64,000 nucleotides of DNA from Devosia enhydra. GTDB lineage: Bacteria > Pseudomonadota > Alphaproteobacteria > Rhizobiales > Devosiaceae. The stretch is from contig NZ_FPKU01000001.1 of assembly GCF_900119845.1 (NCBI RefSeq), positions 1,583,528-1,647,527 on the forward strand. The letters are read 5' to 3'. The position numbers and the translations under genes are program-made. Positions 8,620 through 18,221 of the stretch are shown one piece after another (the first letter of the stretch is position 1; every line of letters starts with the position of its first letter). The notes under the pieces were generated by a model. It searched no databases, was not told where the DNA came from, and saw nothing but the letters and a program-made list of their open reading frames with translations.

Positions 8620-10341
8620 ATGCCGACAAAGACGATGACCGGCGCGACGGTCGCGGATGCCTATCTGCAACTGCTCGCCGACCGCGGGGTCGACTATTTC
8701 TTCGCCAATGCCGGCACGGATTTCGCGCCCATCATCGAATCCTTCGCCAAGGCGCAGGCGCTCGATACCCCGGTGCCCGAGCCCGTCACCGTGCCGCACG
8801 AGAACACCGCCGTGCATATGGCGATGGGCTATTATTTCATGACTGGACGGCCCCAGGCCGTGATGGTGCATGTCAATGTCGGCACCGCCAACGGCCTCAA
8901 CGGGCTGCTCAATGCCAAGCGCGGCCAGATCCCGGTGTTCTTCACCGCCGGCCGCACCCCCACCAACGAAGAAGCCTCGCTGCCTGGCCATCGCAGCCTC
9001 GACATCCACTGGACCCAGGAGATGTTCGACCAGGGCGGCATGGTGCGCGAGGCGGTCAAATGGGATTATGAGCTGCGCAATGGCGAGCAGGTGGAGACCG
9101 TCGTTGATCGCGGCCTGACCATCGCCATGAGCGAGCCGCGCGGTCCGGTCTATCTGTCGCTGCCGCGCGAGGTGCTCTCGCATCCCATGGCGAGCTATTC
9201 GTACACCTCGCCCACCCGTCAGAAGCCAGCCACCGCCGCGCGCCCCGATGCCGATGCGGTCGACGAGATCGCCTCGCTTCTGGCCAAGGCCCGCAATCCG
9301 CTGATCCTCACGGGGTCGGGCGGGCGCACGGCCGCCGCCTGGCACGCGCTGTCCGATCTTGCCGAGCGCTATGCGCTTCCTGTCATCCAGCACCGTTTCC
9401 GCATCCTGTCACTTGCTACCCATCACCCCATGAACATGGGCTATGGGCAGGATGGCTGGGTATCGGATGCCGATGTCATCCTCGTGGTCGACACGGCGGC
9501 CCCCTACGTGCCGGCCCAGCACAGGCTGCGCGATGACTGCAAGGTCATCCATATCGGGCCCGATCCGCTGCATTCCTACGTGCCCATCCGCGGCATTCCG
9601 GCCGATATCGCCCTGACCTGCGGCACGGCCGAAGGGCTCGAAGCCATCGGCGATGCGCTCGAAAGCCATGCGGTCGCCGCCCGCGACCAGATCGAGGCCC
9701 GACGCAAGGCCCTGGCCGAACGCCAGCGCAAGCTGCATGCCGGCTGGGATGCGCGGCTCGAGGATGCGCGCAACCAGCCCGTCATCCATCCAGCATGGCT
9801 CTCGCATTGCATCAGCGAGGCCAAGAACGAGGATGCGGTCGTCATCCAGGAGGCCAAGCTCCTGACCTCGCATATGCGCTTCGACCATCCGCAGACCCTG
9901 TGGAACCCCGGGGCGGCCTCGGGGCTCGGCCATGGACTGGGGGCGGCGCTGGGCGTCAAGCTCGCGGCGCCCGACCGGCAGGTGATCGGCGTGCATGGCG
10001 ATGGCGCCTATATGTTCGGAAACCCGGTTTCGGCCCATTACGTCGCCGCCGAGCAGAACCTGCCGCATCTCTCGATCATCCTCAACAATGGCCGCTGGCA
10101 GGCGGTGCGCGGGGCAACCGTCGGGCAGAACCGCGACGGCTATGCCGCCCGCTCCAACCGCCAGCCGCTTACTTTCCTCGATGCCATCGACGGCTATGAA
10201 AAGGTGGTGGAAGCCGCCGGCGGCTATGGCGAAAAGGTCACCGACCCGACCGACCTGCCGCGCGCCATCGATCGTGCGCTCAAGGTGGTCGAGATCGAAA
10301 AGCGCCAGGCCGTTCTCAACGTGATCTGCTCGACCGGCTGA
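8620..10341 (+). CDS. Thiamine-diphosphate-dependent enzyme, acetolactate synthase/benzoylformate decarboxylase superfamily (first copy)
   Basis: Full-length ThDP enzyme of 573 residues with the three-domain POX-like layout. The N-terminal Pyr domain carries the activating Glu in VPHENTAVHMAMGYY (around residue 66). A central domain follows, and the C-terminal PP domain has the Mg/ThDP motif GDGAYMFGNP...LNN near residues 464-490. Expected chemistry is cleavage or ligation next to a 2-oxo acid carbonyl. It lies between a TctC-type protein and a second ThDP enzyme, and opposite an enzyme that would make 2-oxo acids. Substrate unknown; it is not an obvious IlvB, since no IlvN-type small subunit is adjacent. 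Confidence 0.88.
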   Translation: MPTKTMTGATVADAYLQLLADRGVDYFFANAGTDFAPIIESFAKAQALDTPVPEPVTVPHENTAVHMAMGYYFMTGRPQAVMVHVNVGTANGLNGLLNAKRGQIPVFFTAGRTPTNEEASLPGHRSLDIHWTQEMFDQGGMVREAVKWDYELRNGEQVETVVDRGLTIAMSEPRGPVYLSLPREVLSHPMASYSYTSPTRQKPATAARPDADAVDEIASLLAKARNPLILTGSGGRTAAAWHALSDLAERYALPVIQHRFRILSLATHHPMNMGYGQDGWVSDADVILVVDTAAPYVPAQHRLRDDCKVIHIGPDPLHSYVPIRGIPADIALTCGTAEGLEAIGDALESHAVAARDQIEARRKALAERQRKLHAGWDARLEDARNQPVIHPAWLSHCISEAKNEDAVVIQEAKLLTSHMRFDHPQTLWNPGAASGLGHGLGAALGVKLAAPDRQVIGVHGDGAYMFGNPVSAHYVAAEQNLPHLSIILNNGRWQAVRGATVGQNRDGYAARSNRQPLTFLDAIDGYEKVVEAAGGYGEKVTDPTDLPRAIDRALKVVEIEKRQAVLNVICSTG

Positions 10342-10452
10342 TCCCTTCGTTTCGCCCGCGCGCCTTTCGGCACGGCCGCCCGTGAGCGGACCGCCGGGGT
10401 GGCGCGAACCCAGAAGTGGGGCCCAGGAGGCCCATCATCCAAGGACAAACCC

Positions 10453-12231
10453 ATGGCAGAGCATTCGCGAGAAAAGAGCTTCACACCCGTCGTCACGGGC
10501 GAACCGGAATATGGCAGCGACGTCATCGCCGCCGCCATCCGCGAACAGGGGTTTCCCTATATCTGCCTCAACCCCGGCGCCAGCTATCGGCACCTGCACG
10601 ACAGCCTCGTGAACTATCTGGGCAACGAGAACCCCAAAATCCTGCTCTGCATGCATGAGGAGCACGCGGTTTCGATCTGCCAGGGCTGGGCAAAGATCAT
10701 GGATCGCCCGCTGGCCGCCGCCGTCCACTCCAATGTCGGGCTGATGCACGCCTCCATGGCGATCTTCGATGCGTGGTGCGATCGCACCCCCGTAGTGATC
10801 TTCGGAGCGACCGGTCCCATCGATGCCACCCAGCGCCGTCCGTGGATCGAGTGGATCCACTGCACGCTCGACCAAGGCGGGCTCGTGCGCAACTTCACCA
10901 AATGGGACGACATGCCGGCCTCGCCCGAGGCTGCGGTGGAATCGATCCGCCGCGCCACTATGCTGGCCTCGGCACGCCCCTCCGGCCCGACCTATGTCAA
11001 TTTCGACATCGGCCTCCAGGAAAAGAAGCTCGACAGCGTGCCCAAGCTGCACGACATCCGCCGCTTTGCCGCCCCCGCCGATCCCGAGCCGCCCCGTGCC
11101 GAGCTGGAAAAGGCCATCGCGCTGCTTGCCAATGCCAAGAAGCCGTTCATTTTCTCGGGCCGCGTCTCGCGGTCCGAGGAAGGCTGGGCCGATCGCGTCA
11201 AGCTGGCCGAAATGCTGGGCGCAGTGGTGCTGGCGCATGTGAAGTCGCCCTGCTCCTTCCCCACAACCCATCCGCTGTTCATCGGGGAAACCGGCTGGAA
11301 GCTCTCCAAGCCCGTGCTCAAGCACCTCAAGGACGCCGATGTCGTCATCAATCTCGATTGGCTCGATATCGGCGGCACGCTCAACCAGGCCTTCCCGCCG
11401 GGCACCGAAAGCCCGCCGATCATCAGCGTCTCGAACGATTTCCAGACCCATCGCGGCTGGAACATGGACTACATGGCCCTGCCGGCGGTGGATGTGAACA
11501 TCCCCACCGTGCCCGAGACGGCGGTGGCCCGCCTGATCGAAGGCCTTGCCGGCAAGCGGGCGCCCGCCAGGACCTATGAGCGCCGCCGGCTGATCCCCGA
11601 TGCGCCCAAATCCGCCACCGGCCCGATCAGCCTCATGGATCTCGCCCGCGTCTTCGCCATCGAGACGCAGGAGATGAAGGTCTCGCTCGCCTCGCGCCCG
11701 CTCGGCTGGCCCAACAATGCCAACGAGCTCGAGCATCCTCATGATTATCTGGGGCACAATGGCGGGGGCGGCGTCGGCTCGGGTCCCTCCATCGCCATCG
11801 GCGTGGCGCTGGCGCTGCGCGATCTCCAGAGCGAGCGGCTGCCCGTCGCCATCCTCGGCGATGGCGATTTCACCATGGGCATGAACTGCCTGTGGACGGC
11901 GGCGCATGAAAAGATCCCGCTGCTCATGATCATCGCCAACAACCACTCCTACTTCAACGACGAGCACCACCAGGGCGACGTCGCCCGCTCGCGCGGCCGC
12001 CCGGCCAGCAATGCCTGGGTGGGCCAGCGCCTCGAGGACCCCGTGCCGGACCTGCTCTCTATCGCGCGCGGCCAGGGCATCGAAGGCGAGGGCCCGATCA
12101 AGGACATGGCCGATCTCCCGGCCGCCCTGCGTCGCGGCTTCGAGAAGGTGCGCGCCGGCCAGCCCTGGGTCATCGACGTGCACGTGCCGCCCGAATATGC
12201 GCGCGATCCGCTGTTCGAATTGGCGGAATGA
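10453..12231 (+). CDS. Thiamine-diphosphate-dependent enzyme (second copy)
   Basis: Second ThDP enzyme, 592 residues. The activating Glu sits in CMHEEHAVSICQGWA and the cofactor motif is ILGDGDFTMGMN followed by IIANN. The segment NNHSYFNDEHHQGDVARSRG distinguishes it from the upstream copy, and the two proteins are clearly different subfamilies rather than a recent duplication. I placed the start at ATG 10453, seven bases after AAGGA. It is separated from the first copy by about 110 bases and ends at a strong terminator. It may act on the product of the first enzyme or form a hetero-oligomer with it; neither can be shown here. Confidence 0.85.
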   Translation: MAEHSREKSFTPVVTGEPEYGSDVIAAAIREQGFPYICLNPGASYRHLHDSLVNYLGNENPKILLCMHEEHAVSICQGWAKIMDRPLAAAVHSNVGLMHASMAIFDAWCDRTPVVIFGATGPIDATQRRPWIEWIHCTLDQGGLVRNFTKWDDMPASPEAAVESIRRATMLASARPSGPTYVNFDIGLQEKKLDSVPKLHDIRRFAAPADPEPPRAELEKAIALLANAKKPFIFSGRVSRSEEGWADRVKLAEMLGAVVLAHVKSPCSFPTTHPLFIGETGWKLSKPVLKHLKDADVVINLDWLDIGGTLNQAFPPGTESPPIISVSNDFQTHRGWNMDYMALPAVDVNIPTVPETAVARLIEGLAGKRAPARTYERRRLIPDAPKSATGPISLMDLARVFAIETQEMKVSLASRPLGWPNNANELEHPHDYLGHNGGGGVGSGPSIAIGVALALRDLQSERLPVAILGDGDFTMGMNCLWTAAHEKIPLLMIIANNHSYFNDEHHQGDVARSRGRPASNAWVGQRLEDPVPDLLSIARGQGIEGEGPIKDMADLPAALRRGFEKVRAGQPWVIDVHVPPEYARDPLFELAE

Positions 12232-12238
12232 GAAGAGA

Positions 12239-12266
12239 GGGCGGCGCCGATGGTGCCGCCCTTTTT
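12239..12266 (+). terminator. Rho-independent terminator after the second ThDP gene
   Basis: GGGCGGC (12239-12245) pairs with GCCGCCC (12255-12261) and is followed by TTTTT. It begins eight bases after the stop codon and closes the 7428-12231 transcription unit. Confidence 0.85.
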
Positions 12267-12310
12267 GCATAAGATGGTGGGTTTGGGGCTACGGCCGGTC
12301 TCGGCGCAAG

Positions 12311-12500
12311 CGAACCTCGTCCTTCGAGACGCCCCTGCGCCGAGCCATTCGCGCATAGCGCTCATGGCCTTCCTGCGCTCCGGTCGCTCCACAGGAGCGC
12401 CCGGTCCCTGCGGGTCGCTTGGAAGCCTCAGGATGAGGTTCTCTCAGCCTCAGAACTGCCAGACCTCATGGTGAGTAGCGGCGTAGCCGCGTCTCGGATC
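12311..12500. repeat. Intergenic palindromic repeat, resembling dispersed elements of Hyphomicrobiales
   Basis: This non-coding stretch has an AACCTCGTCCTTCGAG arm (12313-12328) facing CCTCAGGATGAGGTT (12426-12440), and then ACCTCATGGTGAG followed by the perfect GCGGC-GTA-GCCGC hairpin and GTCTCG. I associate this composition with multicopy intergenic elements in Devosia and related genomes, a memory-based comparison. No protein-coding gene is visible here. It lies between the terminator of the ThDP operon and the convergent ubiX 3' end. Confidence 0.55.
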
Positions 12501-12542
12501 CCGAGTGTGCTGCGCGGGCTTACTCATGTCCCAGCCCTGCCC

Positions 12543-13148
12543 CTATGCCTTGTCGTCGTCCCCGACGCCCGGGGTTTCTTTCCAGCGCTTGACCATGGGC
12601 AGTTCGAGATCGAAGAGGTCGAGCGCGCGGCCGACCGACTGTACGACGATGTCGTCGAGCGTCTTGGGCCGGGTATAGAAGGCGGGAACCGGCGGCATGA
12701 TGATGGCGCCGTTGCGGTTGGCCTGATCCATCAGCGCGATATGCCCGGCATGCAGGGGCGTCTCGCGCAGCATCAGCACCACGCGACGCCGCTCCTTGAG
12801 GCACACATCGGCAGCCCGCACGATCAGGTCTTCATTGTAGCAATTGGCGATGCCGCTGAGCGTCTTGATCGAGCACGGCGCGACAAGCATGCCGGCGGTG
12901 CGGAACGAGCCGGACGAGATGGCGGCCCCGATATCGCGGAAGCTGTAGAGCACGTCGGCCAGCCCCTTGATCTCATCGGGACCCATGTCGACTTCATCCT
13001 GCGCCGTGCGCAGGGCGGAGGGCGACAGCACCACATGGGTTTCGACATCGGCCACCTCGCGCAGGAGCTGCAGGGCGCGGATGCCATAGATAATGCCGGA
13101 TGCACCGGTCAGCGCGATGATGATGCGGCGCAAGAGGCCGAACTCCAT
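12543..13148 (-). CDS. ubiX: Flavin prenyltransferase UbiX
   Basis: UbiX makes prenylated FMN, the cofactor of UbiD-type decarboxylases, from FMN and dimethylallyl phosphate. The 201-residue protein has the flavodoxin-like start RRIIIALTGASGIIYG and the FMN/prenyl-phosphate site motifs LVAPCSIKTLSGIA and LMLRETPLHAGH. The C-terminal segment MPPVPAFYTRPKTLDDIV is also typical. Its location close to a UbiD gene (16414-18045) argues for a dedicated cofactor supply for that enzyme rather than for ubiquinone synthesis. It has its own upstream gap of 79 bases after the GntR gene. Confidence 0.94.
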   Translation of the reverse strand: MEFGLLRRIIIALTGASGIIYGIRALQLLREVADVETHVVLSPSALRTAQDEVDMGPDEIKGLADVLYSFRDIGAAISSGSFRTAGMLVAPCSIKTLSGIANCYNEDLIVRAADVCLKERRRVVLMLRETPLHAGHIALMDQANRNGAIIMPPVPAFYTRPKTLDDIVVQSVGRALDLFDLELPMVKRWKETPGVGDDDKA

Positions 13149-13227
13149 TGAAGATGATTGATATCGTTACGAAACAAGGCCCGCACCGGACCAGCATCGA
13201 CCGCTATCGGCGAGCGGGAACTGCGGC

Positions 13228-13968
13228 TCAAACGCCCATGGCCAGTTGCGGCTTTTCGCCCGTATCGCCATCTCCGCCATCGGTGAGATAGGCCTCGGCC
13301 GACCGGAAGGCCGACTGCGCAGAATTGGCCACATGCTGCTCGGCAGCGGCGCGGGCAGCGGCCTTGTCGCGCCGGCTGATCGCATCCACGATGGCGTCGA
13401 TCTCGGCGATGGACTGCTGCTGGCGCTCAGCCCGGATGATGGAGGGCCGGCGCAGCGGCGAGGTCAGCAGCGTCAGCTTGGTGAGGATATCGAAGGCGAT
13501 CGGGTTGCCGGCGCGCTTGCACAGGAGATCGTAGAAGGCGCGCTTGGCAGCAACGATGCGGTCGGCATTGCCGGATCTGTATTCGCCCTTGAGCGTCTCG
13601 GCATTGCGCTTCAGTTCGGCCACCTGCCGATCATTGGCCCGCTCGACGAACTGCTCGACGATCAGCGCCTCGAGCGCCCCACGAATGCGATAGACATTGG
13701 CGGCGTCGTCACGCGAGACCTTGGCGACGGTCAGGCCGCGATTGGACGCGTTGACGAGAATACCCTCGGCTTGGAGCTGGCGCAGCGCTTCGCGCAGGGA
13801 GGTGCGGCTCACATTGAGCTGCTCGCAGAGATCCTTCTCCACGAGCCGCGTGCCCGGCTTCAGCACGCCCGACTCGATGGCCGAGCGCAGGGAATTGATG
13901 ATCTTGTTCCGCAGGGGCGCGGATTCATGCTGCAGCGGGTCGAGCCGTCCGTCGATGCGTTCCACCAT
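13228..13968 (-). CDS. GntR family transcriptional regulator, FCD type
   Basis: Cytoplasmic DNA-binding regulator of 246 residues. The N-terminal winged helix has GVLKPGTRLVEKDL followed by LNVSRTSLREALRQLQAEG, and the C-terminal all-helical FCD domain spans roughly residues 90-225. The canonical FCD metal ligands are altered: the usual D-x3-H position reads KRAFY and the second His position reads AEID, so ligand binding may not use a metal. I chose ATG 13968 (GGGAG upstream) over an in-frame GTG at 13995. A GTCATAC-type site lies upstream of the gene, suggesting autoregulation and control of the surrounding cluster. Confidence 0.9.
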   Translation of the reverse strand: MVERIDGRLDPLQHESAPLRNKIINSLRSAIESGVLKPGTRLVEKDLCEQLNVSRTSLREALRQLQAEGILVNASNRGLTVAKVSRDDAANVYRIRGALEALIVEQFVERANDRQVAELKRNAETLKGEYRSGNADRIVAAKRAFYDLLCKRAGNPIAFDILTKLTLLTSPLRRPSIIRAERQQQSIAEIDAIVDAISRRDKAAARAAAEQHVANSAQSAFRSAEAYLTDGGDGDTGEKPQLAMGV

Positions 13969-14036
13969 GACTGCGATCTCCCTCGCTCCCGACACGAAAG
14001 CCTGCCGCCCGGCACCTGGCCGGATCGGCGCTATTG

Positions 14037-14054
14037 GTCATACTAACATACGAA
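14037..14054 (+). promoter_or_regulatory. GTCATAC-N4-ATAC operator candidate in front of the GntR gene
   Basis: GTCATACTAACATACGAA lies about 70 bases upstream of the regulator start. It is the closest match to the site at 18222 (GTCATAC, four bases, ATACGAAG in both). A site in front of its own gene is what an autoregulated GntR protein would show. Confidence 0.5.
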
Positions 14055-14115
14055 GACTCTACGGCAAGCGCGGCATTTCACTGAGCGAAAACCGCGCTCG
14101 CGAGGCCAGTCCCGG

Positions 14116-16407
14116 CTAGGCCGCCGCATCCTGCAGGCTCTGCCAGATGCGCAGCGGGGTGGCGGGCATGTCGATATGGCGCACGCCGCGTGTGGCGAGC
14201 GCATCGCAGACCGCGCTCATCACGGCGGCGAGCGCCCCCACTGTGCCGGCCTCGCCCGCACCCTTGATGCCGAGCGGATTGCTCGCGGTGGGGGTGGGGT
14301 AGCTTTCCACCAGCATCTGGGGCGCATGCTCGGCGCGCGGCATGGCATAATCCATGAAGCTGGCCGAGATCAGCTGGCCGGTCTCGTCGTAAACGATTTC
14401 CTCGAGCAGTGCCTGGCCGATGCCCTGCACCACCCCTCCCCGGATCTGGCCCTTGACAAGCAGCGGGTTGATGACGCGGCCGACATCGTCGACCACGGCA
14501 TAGCTCACAAGCGAGGTGGCGCCGGTAGCGGGATCGATCTCGACCTCGCAGACATGGCAGCCATTGGGGAAGGTGGCGTTCTTGGCGCTGATGAAGGCCT
14601 CGGCCTCGATGGGGCCGGAGTGGGCGGCCAGCACCTCGGTGAAGGCGATGTGGCGGTTGGTGCCGGCAACCGCGAACGAGCCCTCGGCAAAGCCGACATC
14701 GGCAGGATTGGCCTCGAGCTTTTCGGCGGCCAGGGGCGTGAGCTTTGCGACGATCTCGTCGACAGCCGCGAGCATCGCGGCACCGCCGGCCGAGAGCGTG
14801 CGCGAGCCGAAGCTGCCGGTGCCTTTCGGAACGGTGGCGGTGTCGCCGGTGACATAGGAGACTTTCGCCGCATCGAGACCGAGCGTTTCGCCCAGCACCT
14901 GCCGGAACGCCGTGCCGTGCCCCTGCCCCGTATCGACGCCGCCGGTCATCAGCATGCCCGATCCGGACGGATCGAGTGCGAGGCGGGCGAATTCGGGATT
15001 GGGCTTGCCCAGCGGCCCGCCGGCGATCTCGATGGGGTTGGAAATGCCGATGCCGCGCAGCTTGCCATCCGCTTCGGAGCGGGCACGGCGTGCGGCGAAG
15101 CCTGCCCAGTCCGCCACGACCATGGCGCGATCGAGAAGGCCGGGGAAGTCGCCGGAATCATAGGTGAAGGTCAGCGGCGTCTTGAACGGCATCTGCTCGG
15201 GCGCGATGAGGTTCCGCCGGCGGATCTCGGCCTTGTCGAGCCCCAGTTCATGGGCGGCAAGATCGATCATGCGCTCGATGATATAGGTCGCCTCGGGCCG
15301 GCCGGCGCCGCGATAGGGGGCGGTGATCTGGGCGTTGATGAACACGCCCTCGATGCGGACATGGATGGCGGGCGTGCGGTAGACGCCCGCGAGCCCGCCG
15401 ATATTGGCGGTGGGCGGATGCGGCGTCGATGGCCCGATATAGGCGCCGAGCCCGGCGCGGCCCAGAACGTCGAGCGCAAGGAAGCGCCCCTCGGCATCGA
15501 GCGCGAGGGTGGCATCGACCCACTGGTCGCGGCCATGCGCATCGCACTGGAAGGATTCGAGCCGGCTCGCGAGCCAGCGCACCGGCGCGCCGACGCGGCG
15601 GGCGGCCCAGAGCACCAGCGCGTTTTCGGCAAAGGCGACATTCTTCATGCCGAAGGAGCCGCCGCAATCGAGCGCCTTGACCGCGATGCGCTCGGCCGGA
15701 ATGCCGAAGACATCGGCCAGTTCGCCCGCCATGCGATGGGGGGACTGGGTGCCAAGATCGAGCTGGTATGTATCGTTCGCCGGATCGTAGCGCCCCACCG
15801 CCGAACGCGGCTCGATGGGCGCTGCGGTGACGCGGGAGATGCGCATGCGCTGGCGCACCACATGTGCGGCGGAGGCAATGGCAGCATCGGTCGCGGAAGC
15901 ATCGCCCTGATCGAAGATGAAGGCGAGATTGTCCGGATACTGGTCCCAGACGCGGGGCGCATCGGGAGCAATGGCGGCCAGAGGATCGCTGACGGTCTGG
16001 CGCTCGGTGATCTCGACGACCACCGCCTCGGCCGCATCCTCCGCCTCCGCGCGGGTCTGCGCGATGACGACGGCGACGGGTTCGCCCAGAAAGCGGACTT
16101 CGTCGATGGCGAGGGGCAAAAAGCGCGGCTGGCGCATCGGCCCGCCATCGGGACCCGGATGGGTGAGGCGCGGCTTGAACGGCTTGATGCCATCGGCGAG
16201 GAGGTCGGGCCCGGTGAAGACGGCGACGACGCCCGGCATGTCGAGCGCGGCCGAGGCATCGATGCTGTCGATATGGCCGGCACCGACCCCGGAGCGCACG
16301 ACCACGAGGGCGAGTTCGCCCGGAAAGCGCACGTCGGAGGTGTAGCGCCCCTCGCCCCGGATCAGGCGATCATCCTCGATGCGCAGCTGCGACTCGCCCA
16401 TCCTCAT
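14116..16407 (-). CDS. Molybdopterin-binding large subunit of a xanthine dehydrogenase/CO dehydrogenase-family hydroxylase (first copy)
   Basis: Catalytic Mo-cofactor subunit of 763 residues. Order: N-terminal Ald_Xan_dh_C-like domain ([19 protein letters not shown]), then the Mo-binding domain. The substrate loop reads [20 protein letters not shown] near residue 365, and the C-terminal [12 protein letters not shown] holds the catalytic Glu. The loop is of the AYRGAGR type, not the Cys-containing form of true CO dehydrogenase, so an aromatic, heteroaromatic or aldehyde substrate is likely. It starts six bases after the UbiD stop and is clearly co-transcribed with it. No 2Fe-2S or FAD subunit lies on this strand; those at 22421-23735 may be shared. 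Confidence 0.92.
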   Translation of the reverse strand: MRMGESQLRIEDDRLIRGEGRYTSDVRFPGELALVVVRSGVGAGHIDSIDASAALDMPGVVAVFTGPDLLADGIKPFKPRLTHPGPDGGPMRQPRFLPLAIDEVRFLGEPVAVVIAQTRAEAEDAAEAVVVEITERQTVSDPLAAIAPDAPRVWDQYPDNLAFIFDQGDASATDAAIASAAHVVRQRMRISRVTAAPIEPRSAVGRYDPANDTYQLDLGTQSPHRMAGELADVFGIPAERIAVKALDCGGSFGMKNVAFAENALVLWAARRVGAPVRWLASRLESFQCDAHGRDQWVDATLALDAEGRFLALDVLGRAGLGAYIGPSTPHPPTANIGGLAGVYRTPAIHVRIEGVFINAQITAPYRGAGRPEATYIIERMIDLAAHELGLDKAEIRRRNLIAPEQMPFKTPLTFTYDSGDFPGLLDRAMVVADWAGFAARRARSEADGKLRGIGISNPIEIAGGPLGKPNPEFARLALDPSGSGMLMTGGVDTGQGHGTAFRQVLGETLGLDAAKVSYVTGDTATVPKGTGSFGSRTLSAGGAAMLAAVDEIVAKLTPLAAEKLEANPADVGFAEGSFAVAGTNRHIAFTEVLAAHSGPIEAEAFISAKNATFPNGCHVCEVEIDPATGATSLVSYAVVDDVGRVINPLLVKGQIRGGVVQGIGQALLEEIVYDETGQLISASFMDYAMPRAEHAPQMLVESYPTPTASNPLGIKGAGEAGTVGALAAVMSAVCDALATRGVRHIDMPATPLRIWQSLQDAAA

Positions 16408-16413
16408 GGCGCG

Positions 16414-18045
16414 TTAGCCCTTCTTTTCGATGTTGCGGACCGGCGTCTCGGGCTTCATGCCGCTCTTGCGACGATCGAAGGTGTTGGCGCCATTGGTGCG
16501 CCAGTCGCCCTTGACGGCGGCGTCGGCGAATGCGCTCCAGCGATCGTCCCAGTCACCCAGGTGGTAGCCGTGCCAGGGCGGCTGAGGGGTGAGCGCAGGC
16601 AGCTGAAGCTCTTCCCAGATGGTCTTGGCGCGTGACATGAACTGCTCGGCCGGCAGCGCCAGAGGCGGCATCGGGGCCTTGAGCGTCGCATCGATCATCA
16701 GCGTCGATTCCGCGCTCTTGCCGCCCGATTTCGGGCCGTGCCCGCCCGACCGGTACGGCATGACATGAAGGTCGTCGGTCATGTTGGCGCGATAGGCCAG
16801 CGACCAGAACACCGCATCGGCATTGCGCGCATCGATATCGTCGGAGACCGCGATAACGATCTTGCCGCACTGGGCCTGCAGCGTGGCAGCGCCCTGCATG
16901 CCGCGCCAGATTTCGGACTGCGGCGCCGACCGGTCGAACTGCAGGAAGAGCACCTTGCGGATATTGGTGAGCGGCTCGTGCATCACGACGTTCTTGATGC
17001 CCTTGATGTTGAGCTGCGTCTTGAGGTGATCAAGGAAGAGCGGCTCGTAAGCGACTCTTTTCAATACGCTCGATTCGCTCGGGGTCACCTGCGAGACGAT
17101 CGAGACGAAGACCGGCTTGCGCTTGCGGGTGATGGCGGTCACCTGCATCGACATGTTGAAATCCTCGAGCGCCACGTGGCCGTGGCTCTCTCCGAAGGGA
17201 CCCTCGGGCTCGAGTAGCTCGGTATCGATCAGGCCCTCGATGACGATTTCGGCGTCGGCGGGCACTTCGAGATCGACGGTCAAGCATTTGACCACCGGGA
17301 TCGGCTTGCCGACGAGGCCGCCGGCCACCGCCATTTCGTCCTCGTCGATCGAGAGCTTCTGCGGCCCGGTGAAGATCACCGCCGGCGCGCAGCCGAGCAC
17401 GATGGCGCAGGGCATCTTCTGGCCCATCTTCTGATATTTGAGCCAGTGCTGGTAGCCGCCGGCGCCTGAAAGCCGGCTCGCCATGCGCACGCCCAGCCGA
17501 TCCTGCGCCTTAAGCGCGGCGCGGTAGGTGCCCATGTTGCGGATGCCGTTTTCGGGATCCTTGGTGACGCAGAGCGTTGCGGTGAGATATGGCGCGCTGT
17601 CAAAGCCGGGCGTGGAAATCGGCACGGGCAGCGAGGCGAGCCCGCCGCCAGGCCTCGTGAGATCCTCGCCCGTCATCACCACCTCCTGGCAGGGAGCGGT
17701 TTCGACACGGACCGGGGCGATGGGGTTGTTCATCGCCCTCACCCAGACATCGCCGATAGCCTCGGGCGCAACGCCCAGGCCCATGGCATAGATGGCCGGG
17801 TTGGCGGCAAGGATGCCAACGGCGACGGGAATATCGTAGCGCTCGCCCCCGGCCCCGACGACATCAGTAAAGAGGAAGCCGCGACGCTGTTCCTCGCGCA
17901 GGCCGCCCTGGAACTGCCAGCGCGCGAGGGGATGGAGTTCGCTGTCCTTGTCGATTTCGCGACCGATCCGGGTCAGGAGACCGGCCTTGTCCAGCCTCGC
18001 CAGATGGTCCTGAAGGTCCATCGGGGCTCCATCATACTCGCTCAT
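16414..18045 (-). CDS. UbiD family prenylated-FMN-dependent (de)carboxylase
   Basis: UbiD-family enzyme of 543 residues, reversible decarboxylase of unsaturated or aromatic acids using prFMN made by UbiX. The family motif PEGPFGESHGHVALEDFNMS (near residue 285) carries acid-base glutamates in characterised members. The prFMN/metal-binding region includes YRAALKAQDRLGVRMA and HWLKYQ. It resembles aromatic acid and ferulate-type decarboxylases more than UbiD of ubiquinone synthesis in the motif, and it sits in a catabolic operon with a molybdenum hydroxylase. First gene of its operon, divergent from the second hydroxylase large subunit. Substrate not determinable. Confidence 0.92.
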   Translation of the reverse strand: MSEYDGAPMDLQDHLARLDKAGLLTRIGREIDKDSELHPLARWQFQGGLREEQRRGFLFTDVVGAGGERYDIPVAVGILAANPAIYAMGLGVAPEAIGDVWVRAMNNPIAPVRVETAPCQEVVMTGEDLTRPGGGLASLPVPISTPGFDSAPYLTATLCVTKDPENGIRNMGTYRAALKAQDRLGVRMASRLSGAGGYQHWLKYQKMGQKMPCAIVLGCAPAVIFTGPQKLSIDEDEMAVAGGLVGKPIPVVKCLTVDLEVPADAEIVIEGLIDTELLEPEGPFGESHGHVALEDFNMSMQVTAITRKRKPVFVSIVSQVTPSESSVLKRVAYEPLFLDHLKTQLNIKGIKNVVMHEPLTNIRKVLFLQFDRSAPQSEIWRGMQGAATLQAQCGKIVIAVSDDIDARNADAVFWSLAYRANMTDDLHVMPYRSGGHGPKSGGKSAESTLMIDATLKAPMPPLALPAEQFMSRAKTIWEELQLPALTPQPPWHGYHLGDWDDRWSAFADAAVKGDWRTNGANTFDRRKSGMKPETPVRNIEKKG

Positions 18046-18221
18046 GACTGCCTGATCCCTGATTGCTGCTGACGGGCCCGCTTGCGCTGCGGCTCTCTAT
18101 TGACACATGGGGCCAAGACCTTGAAATCCCTCGCATCCGCAAGGAACCCGGCGCGCCCCCGACACCTCCGGACTTCGCCCCTGCCCGAGGCCGGACGAAA
18201 TTTCCTGTTGCCAGCAATACT

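Noticed and set aside
14176-16635. Very long plus-strand open frame (about 819 codons) opposite the hydroxylase large subunit
   Set aside because: It is antisense to a well-supported Mo-hydroxylase gene, and its product is Gly/Asp/His/Arg-rich with no recognisable motif, as expected for the mirror frame of GC-rich coding DNA.
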